A stretch of 64,000 bases of DNA from contig VWZX01004666.1 in NCBI GenBank assembly GCA_013399015.1, forward strand, positions 1,551,603 to 1,615,602, in the 5' to 3' direction. Within the stretch, counting starts at the first letter, position 1. Each line of letters opens with the position of its first letter. Shown here piece by piece: positions 1 through 11,100 of the stretch. The notes beneath the pieces are model-generated. The model saw only the letters and a list, made by a program, of their open reading frames with translations, ran no database searches and was not told the origin of the DNA. The DNA is from Galbula dea. Lineage: Eukaryota > Chordata > Aves > Piciformes > Galbulidae. The position numbers and the translations under genes are program-made.

Positions 1-2401
1 TGTAATTTAGTCATCATCGTTGTTCTCCCCACTGACAAGAGGAGCTCTTGTTCTTGCAAAAGGAGTTGCCGTTATTAGTGGAAAAATTGCGGTGACTGTG
101 ATGAGAGAGCATGGCCACCATGTATAGAAGGCCAGATGGCTACTTACTCAAGCAAGTTCAACAGAATTCAGATTAAGGAGAGAATAACAACAGGAAATTA
201 CTATTATGGGTGACTACACGTGAAAAAATACTCAACTTGGTGACCATTATTTTCCTTAAACGTAAATGTGTCAAACCCATATATATATAAGATGTATATA
301 ACACTTCAGAAATGAAGTCAGCTTGCAATGCCTGAACCAAATAAATATACATTAATGTGCCATTTCTATTAATTCAAATGCAAAAGAAGGGGTCATAAAA
401 GTGAATTTATTTTTCTTTTTTTTAAACCCCCTATTGTTACATAAACTTTTATCTGACCAGACTACAGGCTTAGGAAGTTTGCTTTCAAAATATGGTACTA
501 TTTCTTGCATTTCAAGTTTATTAGAACTGATTCCTGGAGGAATTTTTTTTTGGCTGTTTTTTGTTTCCTTGCTCCAAAATAATCAGTTTGTTCTAGGGCA
601 TGAAGGTCAAAGAAATTACTGAGGGTAGGATGTAAGATATGCCTTATTCAGCTGTTTTAGGATACTGTTAAAGTCTCATTTGTGTAGAGAAGCCATCTTC
701 TAAGCAGGTTAGGGATTGTAAGTAGTATTTCTTTTAACAGATATAATTGTCGTAGGAGGGAATACACTATTAACTTGAAAGGGGTTTGGAGCTTGAAAAC
801 TTGTCTATGGCCCACCCAGGGACGCCACTTGGCTTAGTAATATGTACTATCTCTTCCTTCAGCACTTGTCTTATCTACTTGGACCACCACAACAACAGCT
901 GGCTTAGGAATGTGCTCTTTGTGCCTTCTCCTCTAGTTCAAATAATTTCAAAACATTAAGTGAGTTAATATAATCGTGTAAAATACAGAATTCATGTGGC
1001 AAGCCCTGTCACCACCCATCCCCACTGCCATCCTAGGACAAAGGCTGAAGCCATTTAAATGTAGTGTGATTGCTTCAGTTTTGACAGCATTACCTCAAAT
1101 CTCCACAATCTCTTAAAAGTGTTTAAAAATACTTTGAGCACAATCATCACATATATGTCCAGTGCCAGCTATTATTAGGAATCTATTATAATAGGAATCA
1201 TATCAATAAATAATGACTTTCTTGAATTACAGTTAAAAGATCTGCTCCTGAGTATGATACTGCTGCTTACTAGATCCTAGGAGGTGAACTGTCCTCTTAG
1301 GATTCAAGGGGAGTCCTAACCCTCTGATTTACTATCTTTTGTGGCTGCCAGAGGCAGCCCTGAAGGCAACATCACCTCCCCAGACATATCATATCTGCCT
1401 GTAATCTCAGGCTTTAGCCCAAGAGTCAGGCTTGGTGTTCTCAGGACATTGGTACAGCTACAAGTGCAGGTTCTTCTTCTGGAGAAGTGACATTAAATAG
1501 ATGAAAGAAGGACTATGGAGACAGGTTTTGTGTGGGCAGGTTGCAAAATGACAGCATCATTGACAGAATGTGCCAAAGGTATTATTTTCTTCATTTTAAA
1601 ACAAAACAAAAGAAAACACCAGCCCAATGGTATCTTCAAAAAGAAGTATACAGATTAAAGGAAAAAGAATCAGTCTTTTCATTTTGCCATTACAGGGATA
1701 TGTGTAACACACTGTTCTGTCAGAAGACCTGAATTATATTTTGCATTATGCTACGTGTGTCTGTGTGTTATAAACAAAGGACTGTTATGGTGCTTTTATG
1801 TAGTCAAACCAGGAATATAATAATTGGTTCATAGTCATAGTTCTACACTCTAAAAACTTACCAAGAATCCCTACTTTATCAGTATTTTAGACTTGATGAA
1901 ATGGTAATATAATTTTTGAATTGTCTCTTTACAGCTGCTTATAATATCCTGTCTTTCAGCATGAAAAATCCAAGTGTTTCAAGGGATTTAGGTCTTCAGG
2001 GATGTTATCTGTGGCTGGAGCTTAAAGAGATATCTGTGTTTAATTGCTCTATTCTTAGGCTTTAATATACAAGTACTGCAGGGCAGGACACTAACTAGAG
2101 ACTGATTTTTTTTTTTTTTTTTTCTTTCCACAAATGAAAAAAGGAAGGCATGTTGAAAATTTTTTGTTCTGTTTTGCCCAATAATACAGAAAAGATGAAC
2201 ATTCTCACAGAACAGCATAGAAGACTAGCTCAGAGGCAAGAGGAAGGATGTAACACTGTACTTAGCACTCAGTAGCAGTATTCATAATTGGTTGCTTACT
2301 AAGTAGTGTGCTCTGTACTCAAGTATGTAAGTATATTGTTTCCCAAATTTTTTTAGGACTAACAATATTTTGTATTAAGGAATTGCTTTTCATCCATTAT
2401 T
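1..2401. other. Unique AT-rich sequence, no gene seen
   Basis: No coding region, RNA gene or repeat can be supported here. The open frames are under 80 codons, lack recognisable domains and mostly begin at non-ATG codons. The only simple-sequence features are a short TA-rich stretch near 280-300 and an 18-base T run at 2106-2123. The T run would read as poly-A on the minus strand, but no retroposed mRNA was recognised beside it. Confidence 0.6.
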
Positions 2402-2550
2402 TCACAGCACTTTACAAAGGTGGGTAACTTAGTCTTTTCACACATGGTATATTTAAAGCAAAGGGTTCTGTTTACTCAAAGTTATGCAGATAATGAAAGC
2501 TGAATTAGGAAGCATGTCTCTTGATTCCTGCTTACCTACTGTTTTTACAG
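2402..2550 (+). repeat. Ancient MIR-like SINE relic
   Basis: The stretch begins with CAGCACTTTACAAAGG, which resembles the MIR/CORE-SINE 'gcgctttacaaa' block. It continues through GTTATGCAGATAATGAAAG, GCTGAATTAGGAAGCATGTC and TCTTGATTCCTGCTTACCTA. This follows the order of the MIR 3' half: the 'aaggtcacacagctagt' block, then the 'agagctgggattagaaccc' block, then the 'tcctgactcc' block. I see this order of blocks. That it is MIR-family is recognition from memory of the consensus; the copy is highly diverged, as expected for an element that was active before the radiation of modern birds. Confidence 0.6.
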
Positions 2551-2821
2551 GAGAAAGATGTTTTATTAACCTTATGTGTGCAGTAACATGCAATGACCTA
2601 CTTTCAGGGTATACTGTCTTCAAAGCCTGTACAAGCTGATGAGACCACTTACAAAGCATTTTTATTCTTTTTTTTTTTTTTAGTAACTTTACTAGTCTTT
2701 CTAGGAAAATCAGGTGGCTTTCAGTGTCTTGTCTTTTGTGCAGCAGAGAGGACTTCGTGGCATAATATAACAAAAGTTTTTAATGATAAAAACATTTCTG
2801 CTCCTTCTTATAGTAAGTTGT

Positions 2822-3384
2822 TGTTGTGGTTCAACCCCAGCTAAGCCCCACACAGCCACTCACTCATTCACCCTGGGTGGGGTGGGAGAGAATCAGAAGA
2901 GTAGAAGGGAGAAAACTCATGGGTTGAGATAAAGACTATTTAATAGGTAAAGCAAACAAAACATAACAAGGAATTAATTCCCTTTGGCAGGCAGGTGTTC
3001 AGTCATCTTCAGGGAAACAGAGGTCCATCACATGTAATGGTTACTCGGGAAGAAAAACACCATCACTATGAAGTCCCCTCCTTCCTCCTTCTTAACCCAG
3101 CTTTATATGCTGAGTGTGACATTATGTTATGGAATATTTGTCTGGTCAGCTGGGGTCAGCTGTCCTGATGGGGCTGTCCCCTCTCCCATCTTCTTGTGTA
3201 CCCTCAGCCTGCTTGCTGGTGTGGTGCTGTAAGGAGCAAAAAAGGCCTTGACTCAGTGTAAGGACTGCTCAGTAGTAAGGAAAACATCCCTGTGTTATCC
3301 ACGCTGTTTCCAGCACAAATCCAAAATACAGCTCATAGCAGCTAGTAGGAAGAACATTAACTCTGTTCAGCTGAAACCAGCACA
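2822..3384 (-). mobile_element. Solo LTR of an avian endogenous retrovirus
   Basis: This is a long terminal repeat in minus orientation, about 563 bp. On the plus strand it opens with TGTTGTGGTTCAACCCCAGC and closes with GAAACCAGCACA, so both strands show the TG...CA ends of a retroviral LTR. Read on the minus strand it has TATAAA at 3117-3112 and ATTAAA (polyadenylation signal type) at 2944-2939, in the order expected for U3-R-U5. Flanking pentamers GTTGT (2817-2821) and GCTGT (3385-3389) differ by one base and are a plausible target-site duplication of the 5-bp length typical of ERV-L type elements. The sequence matches an LTR type I recognise as widespread in neoavian birds; the exact family name is uncertain. 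No gag, pol or env sequence and no second LTR lie beside it, so it is a solo LTR left by LTR-LTR recombination. Confidence 0.85.
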
Positions 3385-6300
3385 GCTGTGAAATAAGCTA
3401 TGTTCAAACTGAATGTCTTCAATTACAGAGTACCTTCCTGAAACATGAAAACTGCTTTCATGTTTGTGTACAATAGCGTTTAAAAACAAAGAGGTTACAT
3501 TTATGGTACTGAGTATGGCATGAAAGGCTTTCATAAGAGGGAAGACAATTCTTTAATGAAAAGCTTGACTCCTGAGCAGTTACAATGTTCCTCTGTTTCA
3601 TGTCTGAACTGATGTGTGTGTGTAAAAATTAATAATTGCTTGAATTTTGAACAGTGAATATACAGGGAAAATTACAATGTAACAATGGAAAACTGCAAGT
3701 GAAAGTATCAGCTGGAAGAATAGCTTTATTTGACAGTGTTTTGACATCCTTGATGTACTGTTGTCACTGGAGACCTTCCTTTCTGTTTGTGATATACTTT
3801 TTCAATTCATATTATCCCAATAGAATCACAAACATTGAAAAGATCTGATGTGTGATAGTCTCTTACTAATGTGTGAGTTGACATGTTGATTGTTCTTTCA
3901 TATCTGGGACTTGTGAGAATTCTGTTTAGATAGTATTCACCAATACTAATAATGGATGCACAGCTGGCAAAGGGGATACAGGTGTTTTGAAAGTGATTAG
4001 CATGTAAAGAAGCAAAGTGGCTTATCTACTCCATTTTGTACAAAGTGAAGAAAACCAAGTGCAGGCTGAAATGTACCTGCAGCAATTCCTATGTTAAATG
4101 AATGACAAGTCCATCATCATCATTTAATAGACTGATAATACAAATCTGTATGCAAGAGACCTCCTGTAACCTGAAAACTTAAGGTTTCTTATTTTGAGAG
4201 TACACAAAGTCATTATAATTATTCCTGATTTTTACAGAGCTGTATGAATGGATTTTCTTTTTTCCCCCAAATACAGCCACTCATGATAAGCAGGTCTGAG
4301 GAAAAGGGAAGCAAGGGAAAAGTGTTCCTTAGAAAAAGGTAAAAAAATGGCTGTTACTGAAACTGTCAAACAAATGGACTAACCTCTCTAGGAAATCCAT
4401 TTCTGGGCAAGCCTACAAGTTCAAGCTGGTAGCATTTGGTGGTCTGAAGTTCAGGTCTGCTTATGAGTGATGATACACAGGGGAAGGAATCCTCCCCTCC
4501 TGTCTCCCCATGCCACTTCCATTTTCCTTTGGCTCGTTGGCTGTGTGGAGCACAATGTTCTCATCACAGTAAGCAGACTGGGGCACAATGGAACAGGTAA
4601 ATCAGGCTTGTTAAGATTTCTCTTAACACCAAGTCAGTAGCTTTACAGGTTTAGGCCTGGGTACAGTGTAGTACAGGAAGGCTACAAGAAGGCCCTTGGA
4701 GAAACATGGGCTGAACAGGAGGAAAACTGCCAAGACCAGGTCAGCTTCCATTCAGGTGCCACTTACAAAAGCAGTGAGAAGCAGGAGATACAGGTTGAAA
4801 AATTCAGCATTGAGGCCCCTGAGGACAGACTATTAGTCTCTTGCTAATCTCTTCTACTGTCATCTGTAATCTCATCTCAGGAGCCCAAAGCACTATGATG
4901 TGAGAAAACAGTAAGGAAAGATTAAGTAGTCTTTCTTTCCTACAAAGCCTAATGAGTAAGGACTCTTCAAGTTTATTATACACATTGGTTGAATGTGAGA
5001 AAACATGGGTTTGAGTTTGAGAACAGCACACTGATAGGGATTTCCATATGCAGTGAGAAAATTTGCAGGAGTTTCTTTCTTGCAACAAATGTGTATCTCT
5101 AGTTCATAAAGAAATAGTCTTCTTGAAGCTGCTGTGTCTTGGCTTTATTTTAGATACTTTTCTTCATCCCTGCCAAATGCTTTGGCTTACCAGTATGGAT
5201 TAAAGGTATCAGTCTATCTGAAGATGAACAAAATGATCTGGTTTGCTGTCTACATATTGTCTTTGGAAAATGGGCTCCATTTCTTCATTTAGTTCACTAG
5301 TTACTATGTTTCTGGTAAATATTTCAATCCTAGGCATAAAGCAGCAGATGGGAATAAAAATTGTGGGTGCCAGAATGTGTGGGAGAAGAAAGGACTGTTA
5401 AATTGTGAAAGGGAATGCAGTATTGAAAGAGAATAGTCTTTGTGGGGAAAGAGGTGGACTGGACAAAACTGAGGGCAGAATTTAGAGTGCATAATGAGAG
5501 GAAAGAAAGATAAAAAGTGTTGTTGAAGAGGGAACAACAGACTCCAAAAATTAGTTGGAAAAGTTCTCCATAATGCTATGGAGGAAAGAGGAAGCACAGT
5601 GCAGACATGAAAGCAGTGGGTGGAGAGCTGTGCTAATGCTCCTAATCTGCTTCTTATGTCCTTGTTTGTTCTCAGCAAGTTTGTATCTTTGACACTGTAC
5701 CATGGAGACATACATAAAATGTTGGGGTTTTTTTTTCAGAGACAGCCTCATAGATTATTATGGTTTAGGTTATTAACCCAACACTCATAGTAAGGCAGGT
5801 TTCCATAACTTCACTTCTCATATATTTAGAAATGGTCATCTAATTCTCAACATAAATTGATTCATGGCTGTGTTTTACCTGTTCTTGCTCTGAGATTTTC
5901 CTTACTATAAACACCCTGCTGCCTTCCTACATTCCCAAATTCCTGGATATATTCATATGTAAACAGTTTTTAATTTCTCATTTTTTTCTATTCTAAGCAA
6001 GCCCACTGAACCCTGTGTGAAGGTGGTTGTGTTTAGCTGCCACCCTGGGTGCCGTAATGACCATTTCGTGGTTGCTCTGTTAGAGCTCCCTTAATGGCAA
6101 GCAGTGTGTGTTTCAATGCAGCATCTACCTAATCCACTGCCTTTACATGGCCTGTCCCTTGGTGAAGCTCTTACTCTTGACAGTTTCTGACGTCTCTTAT
6201 ATAATAGAAATAAACCAGGAGCTGACAGTTTGCAACATTATAAATAAATACCTCATACTGTGAGTGATACACAAATGTTGTATTCTTTTAAATTGCAGAA

Positions 6301-8118
6301 GATGAGGCTTTTAGAGTATGTTACCACTGGCATTTTTTCCTGTAACAAGGGGCTTAGACTGCAGGCTAGGGAATGTTAAATAAATTTCTCAAGCTCTAAT
6401 GACATTTTTTTTTTTTTTTTAAACAATGTTGAATTGCAACTGGTGACCTTGTCATTGCAGACAGTGCAAAATTTACTTTACAGTTTCCTCTACCAGCATT
6501 AGTAAAGAGCATGTTCTGAAGGCTGGCAAAAAAATGCCACTGTTAATTTAAAGATATGTTTTTGTCACCAGTCTAATGAAGATAACTCCAGCACTTAAGA
6601 ACCATTTAAGTGACAATAAACAACATTGTATCTGGTAATGTTTCTGTTCACTGACATCAGCAAAGATAAATTGTATTTTAAAAAGTGCCAACTAGAATTA
6701 CCTGTGCAGAATAATTTTAGTTTGCAATCCCTAAATTTTCCTCTGTCTTTTTTTAATGACAACCTCTTATTCTTCTCAGAGTCTTATTGCAAGCTACTTC
6801 AAGCACCCTATTATTAATCCTGAAATACGTATATATCTTCCTGCATTGTTAGTCAGATGAATGTGCTGTAGCTCTTCTGATCACCTGAAACAAATTACAA
6901 CTTTGAGAGAAATATTTATATGGTAAATTTGCAAAATGCTACATGATCTCAAGTGCAAAGATATAATTGCCTCCTATTGCAGATAAAAGGATGTGATTTT
7001 AAAACATATCTTCAGGAACTGGCAAACAAATGGTGTCTGAATTTTGGATTTGGATTTATGTGCCTAATTTATGTCATCTGAAGTCTCTCAAACCATTAGA
7101 TGTCTGCAGTCTGGTAGGTACCTGAGAATTTGCCACCTAGGTTCTTTCTGTGCCTTCAGTTTGGTGTAAGTCCAGAGCTGCCTAAGCCATGTGCTAAGAT
7201 GTTCATTCCTGACTACCCTAAGTGCAATGCATATTCTGCAAATTAGCAGTCTTTCAATGCTGCTTTCATTGAATTTGAAGTGGGTACATGTATCTTCTCT
7301 GATCTCTAGCTTAGGACTCAGTGATCCTACGGCATACCACGTCCTTTCAAGGTCTACTCTTGTTTCTGAGCTTCCATGGCTTTACTAGACCCTCCAACTA
7401 CTGACTTCCTGGTGGGAACTGCTGAAGCACATAGCCTTTCCCAAAGCTTTTTTAGGGAACTGTGTATTCAACCTGAGGTTCATGTGTCTGCTCCTTAGAT
7501 ATGACAAGCTGTTGTGCCACAGCATGAGATCTTGTTGTGGTCCCAAATTTCAGTTGCCTTTTAAAATTCAGGAGAAATTGTGCATCCAGCTTTGCTAGGT
7601 GTCTTCCAGGTTCCCAGGCATTACAACAGGGACTCCTAGATGATGGATGCATTTATCAGTTTGTAACTGCTAAACTTAAATAGAAAAGAATATTATAATT
7701 GTCCTCAGTACTCTTGAAATATCCTTTTTCCACATGGGCAGTTGCTAAAATAGTCTGTGGCTATCATCTTGTAAATTGTTCTTATTCTCAAACTTCTCTG
7801 TAAATGATAAATAGAAATTGTATCTGAATATTATCCTTCATACTTGAAAAATCCCCAAGCATTTATCCATAACTTGAATAAGTAGATACTCTGATACTTA
7901 TTCCTCTATATATTTCAGTATTACAAGATGTAGTGTTGCTGATGTTACTAATTTGATAAAGAAAACTAGTGACTTGGTGGGGAAAAAGAGAACCATTTTA
8001 GCCTTTCTTTGTGATAGAATAGATCTGTACAATCCAGCAGGTTTTTTATACCTTTGATTGAGGCAAATCCTGAAATCCTTATTCTTTCCTTCCTCAGGAC
8101 AATCTTCTTTTAACTTCA
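3385..8118. other. Repeat-poor non-coding stretch
   Basis: No gene or confident repeat is seen. The longest open frame (5304-5711, minus, 135 codons) lies opposite a purine-rich tract around 5340-5600. It shows only Leu/Ser/Phe/His-rich composition, with no domain, and is taken as a composition artefact. A 16-base T run is at 6405-6420. The segment at 7020-7130 faintly resembles other ancient amniote interspersed repeats, but too weakly to call. Confidence 0.5.
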
Positions 8119-8191
8119 ATGAGATAATAAGGCTTATGCTGCTTTGTAAAGTACTTTGAAATCTATGGTGAACAAAATTTAAATATTATTG
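8119..8191 (+). repeat. Ancient LINE (L2/L3-like) 3'-end relic
   Basis: The sequence TTTGTAAAGTACTTTGAAAT followed by CTATGGTGAACAAAA and AAATATTATT resembles the 3' end shared by old amniote CR1/L2/L3-type LINEs and their SINEs. In that consensus, 'tgtaaagcactttgagatc' is followed by 'ggatgaaaagcgctatataa' and an ATTATT-rich end. Only about 70 bp is readable and the 5' limit is vague. The alternative is chance similarity in AT-rich sequence. Confidence 0.45.
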
Positions 8192-11100
8192 AAAGGGAAA
8201 TCTGATTGGTTTAAATTAAATGAGAAACTTTGGGATTCAGTTCATGGAGATTGCTCTTGCTTTTTTGTTTTTATTTTTTTTGCCATGTGCTTCTTTATAC
8301 ATTCATAAACCCTTCATACTTTTGTTATAGTACATAGTGAATTATTCTGCCTTCATGTAGAAGAGTGTAGGAGTGATAGTTGTGGCTGGCCTTGGAGCAG
8401 GGGCTATCCTCCTGCTCTTGTACACAATCTAGCACTTAATGGATACATTTGCTTGCAGAATTACGTGTTTAAATAATTTACTTTGACATGTGGCTGCAGC
8501 ATTACAAGTAAAATACAGATTCTTTATTTCATCTTAAGTACAACCTGCCTTGCATAACAGTTTGTTCTATTATCTAGGGGCAGCTAGGTCAGAACTTTAA
8601 TGGAGAAGACCAATGAGGTAGATTACAAGTAATTTTCAGTTTATGAGTTTGGTCAAATCCATGAAACATGAATAATTTTACTTATACAAATAATAAAAAT
8701 ATCATAAAAACACAGGCATATGTTTTGAGAGAAAATGGTAGATGACATGGAAATAATGATGGAAAAAGGGTAATCATATCAGTTTGTTATTGGCTTTTAT
8801 TGAATTAGTCATATCCACCACTTAAGCATTTTGTAATCTACTAAAAATGCTTTTATAGTGTAGAAATTTCATTTTATGAGTTAGACATAATGCAATCAAA
8901 ACATTTAGGGCAACATCTTCATACTAAGAAATTTCATCCACATATTATTTTACAATTCTTCTTGATTAAAGGTAGTATTTCTAAGGTAGTCATCTAGTTA
9001 TGTAGAATATAGTAATATATCTCAACAGGAAAAAAAAGTTTTATGTAATAACATAGTATTCATTGTTTACCAGTGTTCTGGGAGTAGAAAATCATCTTGT
9101 GAAAGAATATGCTAAATTTAAGTTAGCATTAGAATATATCTTGACACAGAGAGGATCTACTGCCACTTCCTTTGAAGCTCATGGAAATCTTATCATTGAC
9201 TTAAAGTAAAATCAGTTTGGCACTGAAACACATTATATGAGTTATTCATGCTTTTCTGTCTCTCTCCTCCCACCTGAACAAAAAGGAAGAGATAATCTGA
9301 GCATTAGGGCCACCCAGATCTGGATCATACCTTACATAAAACTTCACACTGTCAAGCATTTGGGAGAGGAGGAGGAGGAGGGTAGAGGTATGAATGTGTG
9401 TGCAATTCAAGTATGAGTGCAATAGCCAAAGAGCTCTGCTGTAACTGAGGAGGAGAAGGATGCACTGGTAACACAGTAACCTCTGTGTTCAAACCCTGCT
9501 TTCTCTGGCATTGTTGAGGGGATTTCCTCATGTAGGCTGAGGCAATATAATTTCTTTTATGTCTCTTGCCATACTGATGGTGCACTGTCAGCTACTTAGT
9601 GTATAACCATTTCAGACTGAATGAGATGGACTGACTTAAAAGGAAAAAGTGGCTTCTTTTGAAACAGTTGAAAACGGTTACCTTCTGTGTTGCCTTAATA
9701 TCAAAATAGTTACATTTAATAAGTGATAAGAGAATAGATTGGATTGGGTTACATAGACCAAGGCTGGAAGGCACTTGAAAAATCAGCCTTCTGTTTCTGT
9801 TCTCTAGCACAGCTGCTTTAGGGAGTGATGGTCTGAGGAACTAGACTTTGAGGTACAGTAATTCTTGCAAAGGTACATTTGAAAATTTCCAGACACTTAA
9901 TGTGTTTAACATTTCAAACAGTATGCTTGCAATCTTTGTGGAGGCTGCAATTCAAACTATATTGGATTTCTGTATGCCTATTTGCAAGAATTTGATTAAG
10001 GATTGCTATAATCTCTAAATTGCAGGGCAGTAAGTTATATAAGACCCTTTATTCCTGTCTGTCACTGTATCTGTCCCAAATACAGTTGTCTAGGTCAGAA
10101 TTCCTCCTCTAGGTACTGACAGAGGAGGCTGTTGCATTTTGACTACTACAGCAGATCTCTGTGAACTGACTTTCAAAGCTATTGTGTCCCAGTTGTGACT
10201 TTCATGTAGGGAAAAGCATCTGCTTTCTTAAAATGTTCTGGGCCCAGTAGCTGTGTAATGACTCTGTGGAGGTCAGATACAAGTATCAAAGAGATCTTTC
10301 CTCTTTCTTGTTTTTGGTTTTTTTTGTATAACTGCTTTGAATAAAACAAAAGGTGTAAGATGTCAATATTTAATGAAAAAGAAGGAACTCTCAGTCAGTG
10401 TTGTCAAGCAACAACATTTTGTAAAAGGAAAAATATGGTTTCATGGGGTAAATGCATCCTCTTACTTTTTTGCAGGATCTGGTGACAGCAGGAGATTTGC
10501 ATGGAGGTACTTAATATTTGCATGATAGAAAGCTTGGTCTGCAAAATCTCTATGCGTGTTTTTAGTCACTTGAGAGTAGATCATCTGAAGTATATAGAAT
10601 GATCCTAAGCTTCATTTTTTTGTGAGGAGGAACAGAGGCAAAGATACTGCTCCAGAACTAAGGCTAATGTAAGTTCCTGAGGGCTGTTCTACATTGTATT
10701 CAAAAGTAATACTTCTCCATATCTTTCATTAATATGTATTTAAACACTATATTTAAATATTGTAAAATGATATTTAAATTTAAATAAGAGATGTGAATAA
10801 ATTTATACCCAAATATTTAATATACTTAAATACTGTCTTTATTTGCTCAAAACAGGTTTTATCTCAAGTTTTAGGGAATCTATTTAGCCGTCGAGAAACT
10901 AATTTCCTGTTTCTCAGTGTCTTCATCTGAAATGAATGTAAATAGGAAGTCATCTTGAAATGAGAGAAGGTTTACCTTCATGTTCCCAAAGTAACAAGTA
11001 CTTCATGCTCAAATGGAATTTTACATCAGCAAAGCAGGTAAATGAACATGTAGATGAGCAGTTGCCTGACATCTAATCAGCTGCTGTGCTGAATTCCTGT

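Noticed and set aside
5304..5711. 135-codon minus-strand open frame
   Set aside because: It lies opposite a purine-rich tract. The product is low-complexity Leu/Ser/Phe/His without any domain, and it overlaps another frame on the same strand.
7020..7130. Possible ancient amniote repeat around GGATTTATGTGCCTAATTTA
   Set aside because: It is similar to a common turtle/crocodile repeat phrase, but the match covers too few bases and no boundaries are visible.
9740..9810. CR1-like segment on the minus strand (AAGGCTGGAAGGCACTTGAA)
   Set aside because: The resemblance is limited to about 30 bases and the octamer tail expected at its left side is not clear.
10900..10960. MIR-like antisense segment (TTTCTCAGTGTCTTCATCTG)
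   Set aside because: It resembles the reverse of 'cagatgaggaaactgag', but only one block is present, which is within chance.
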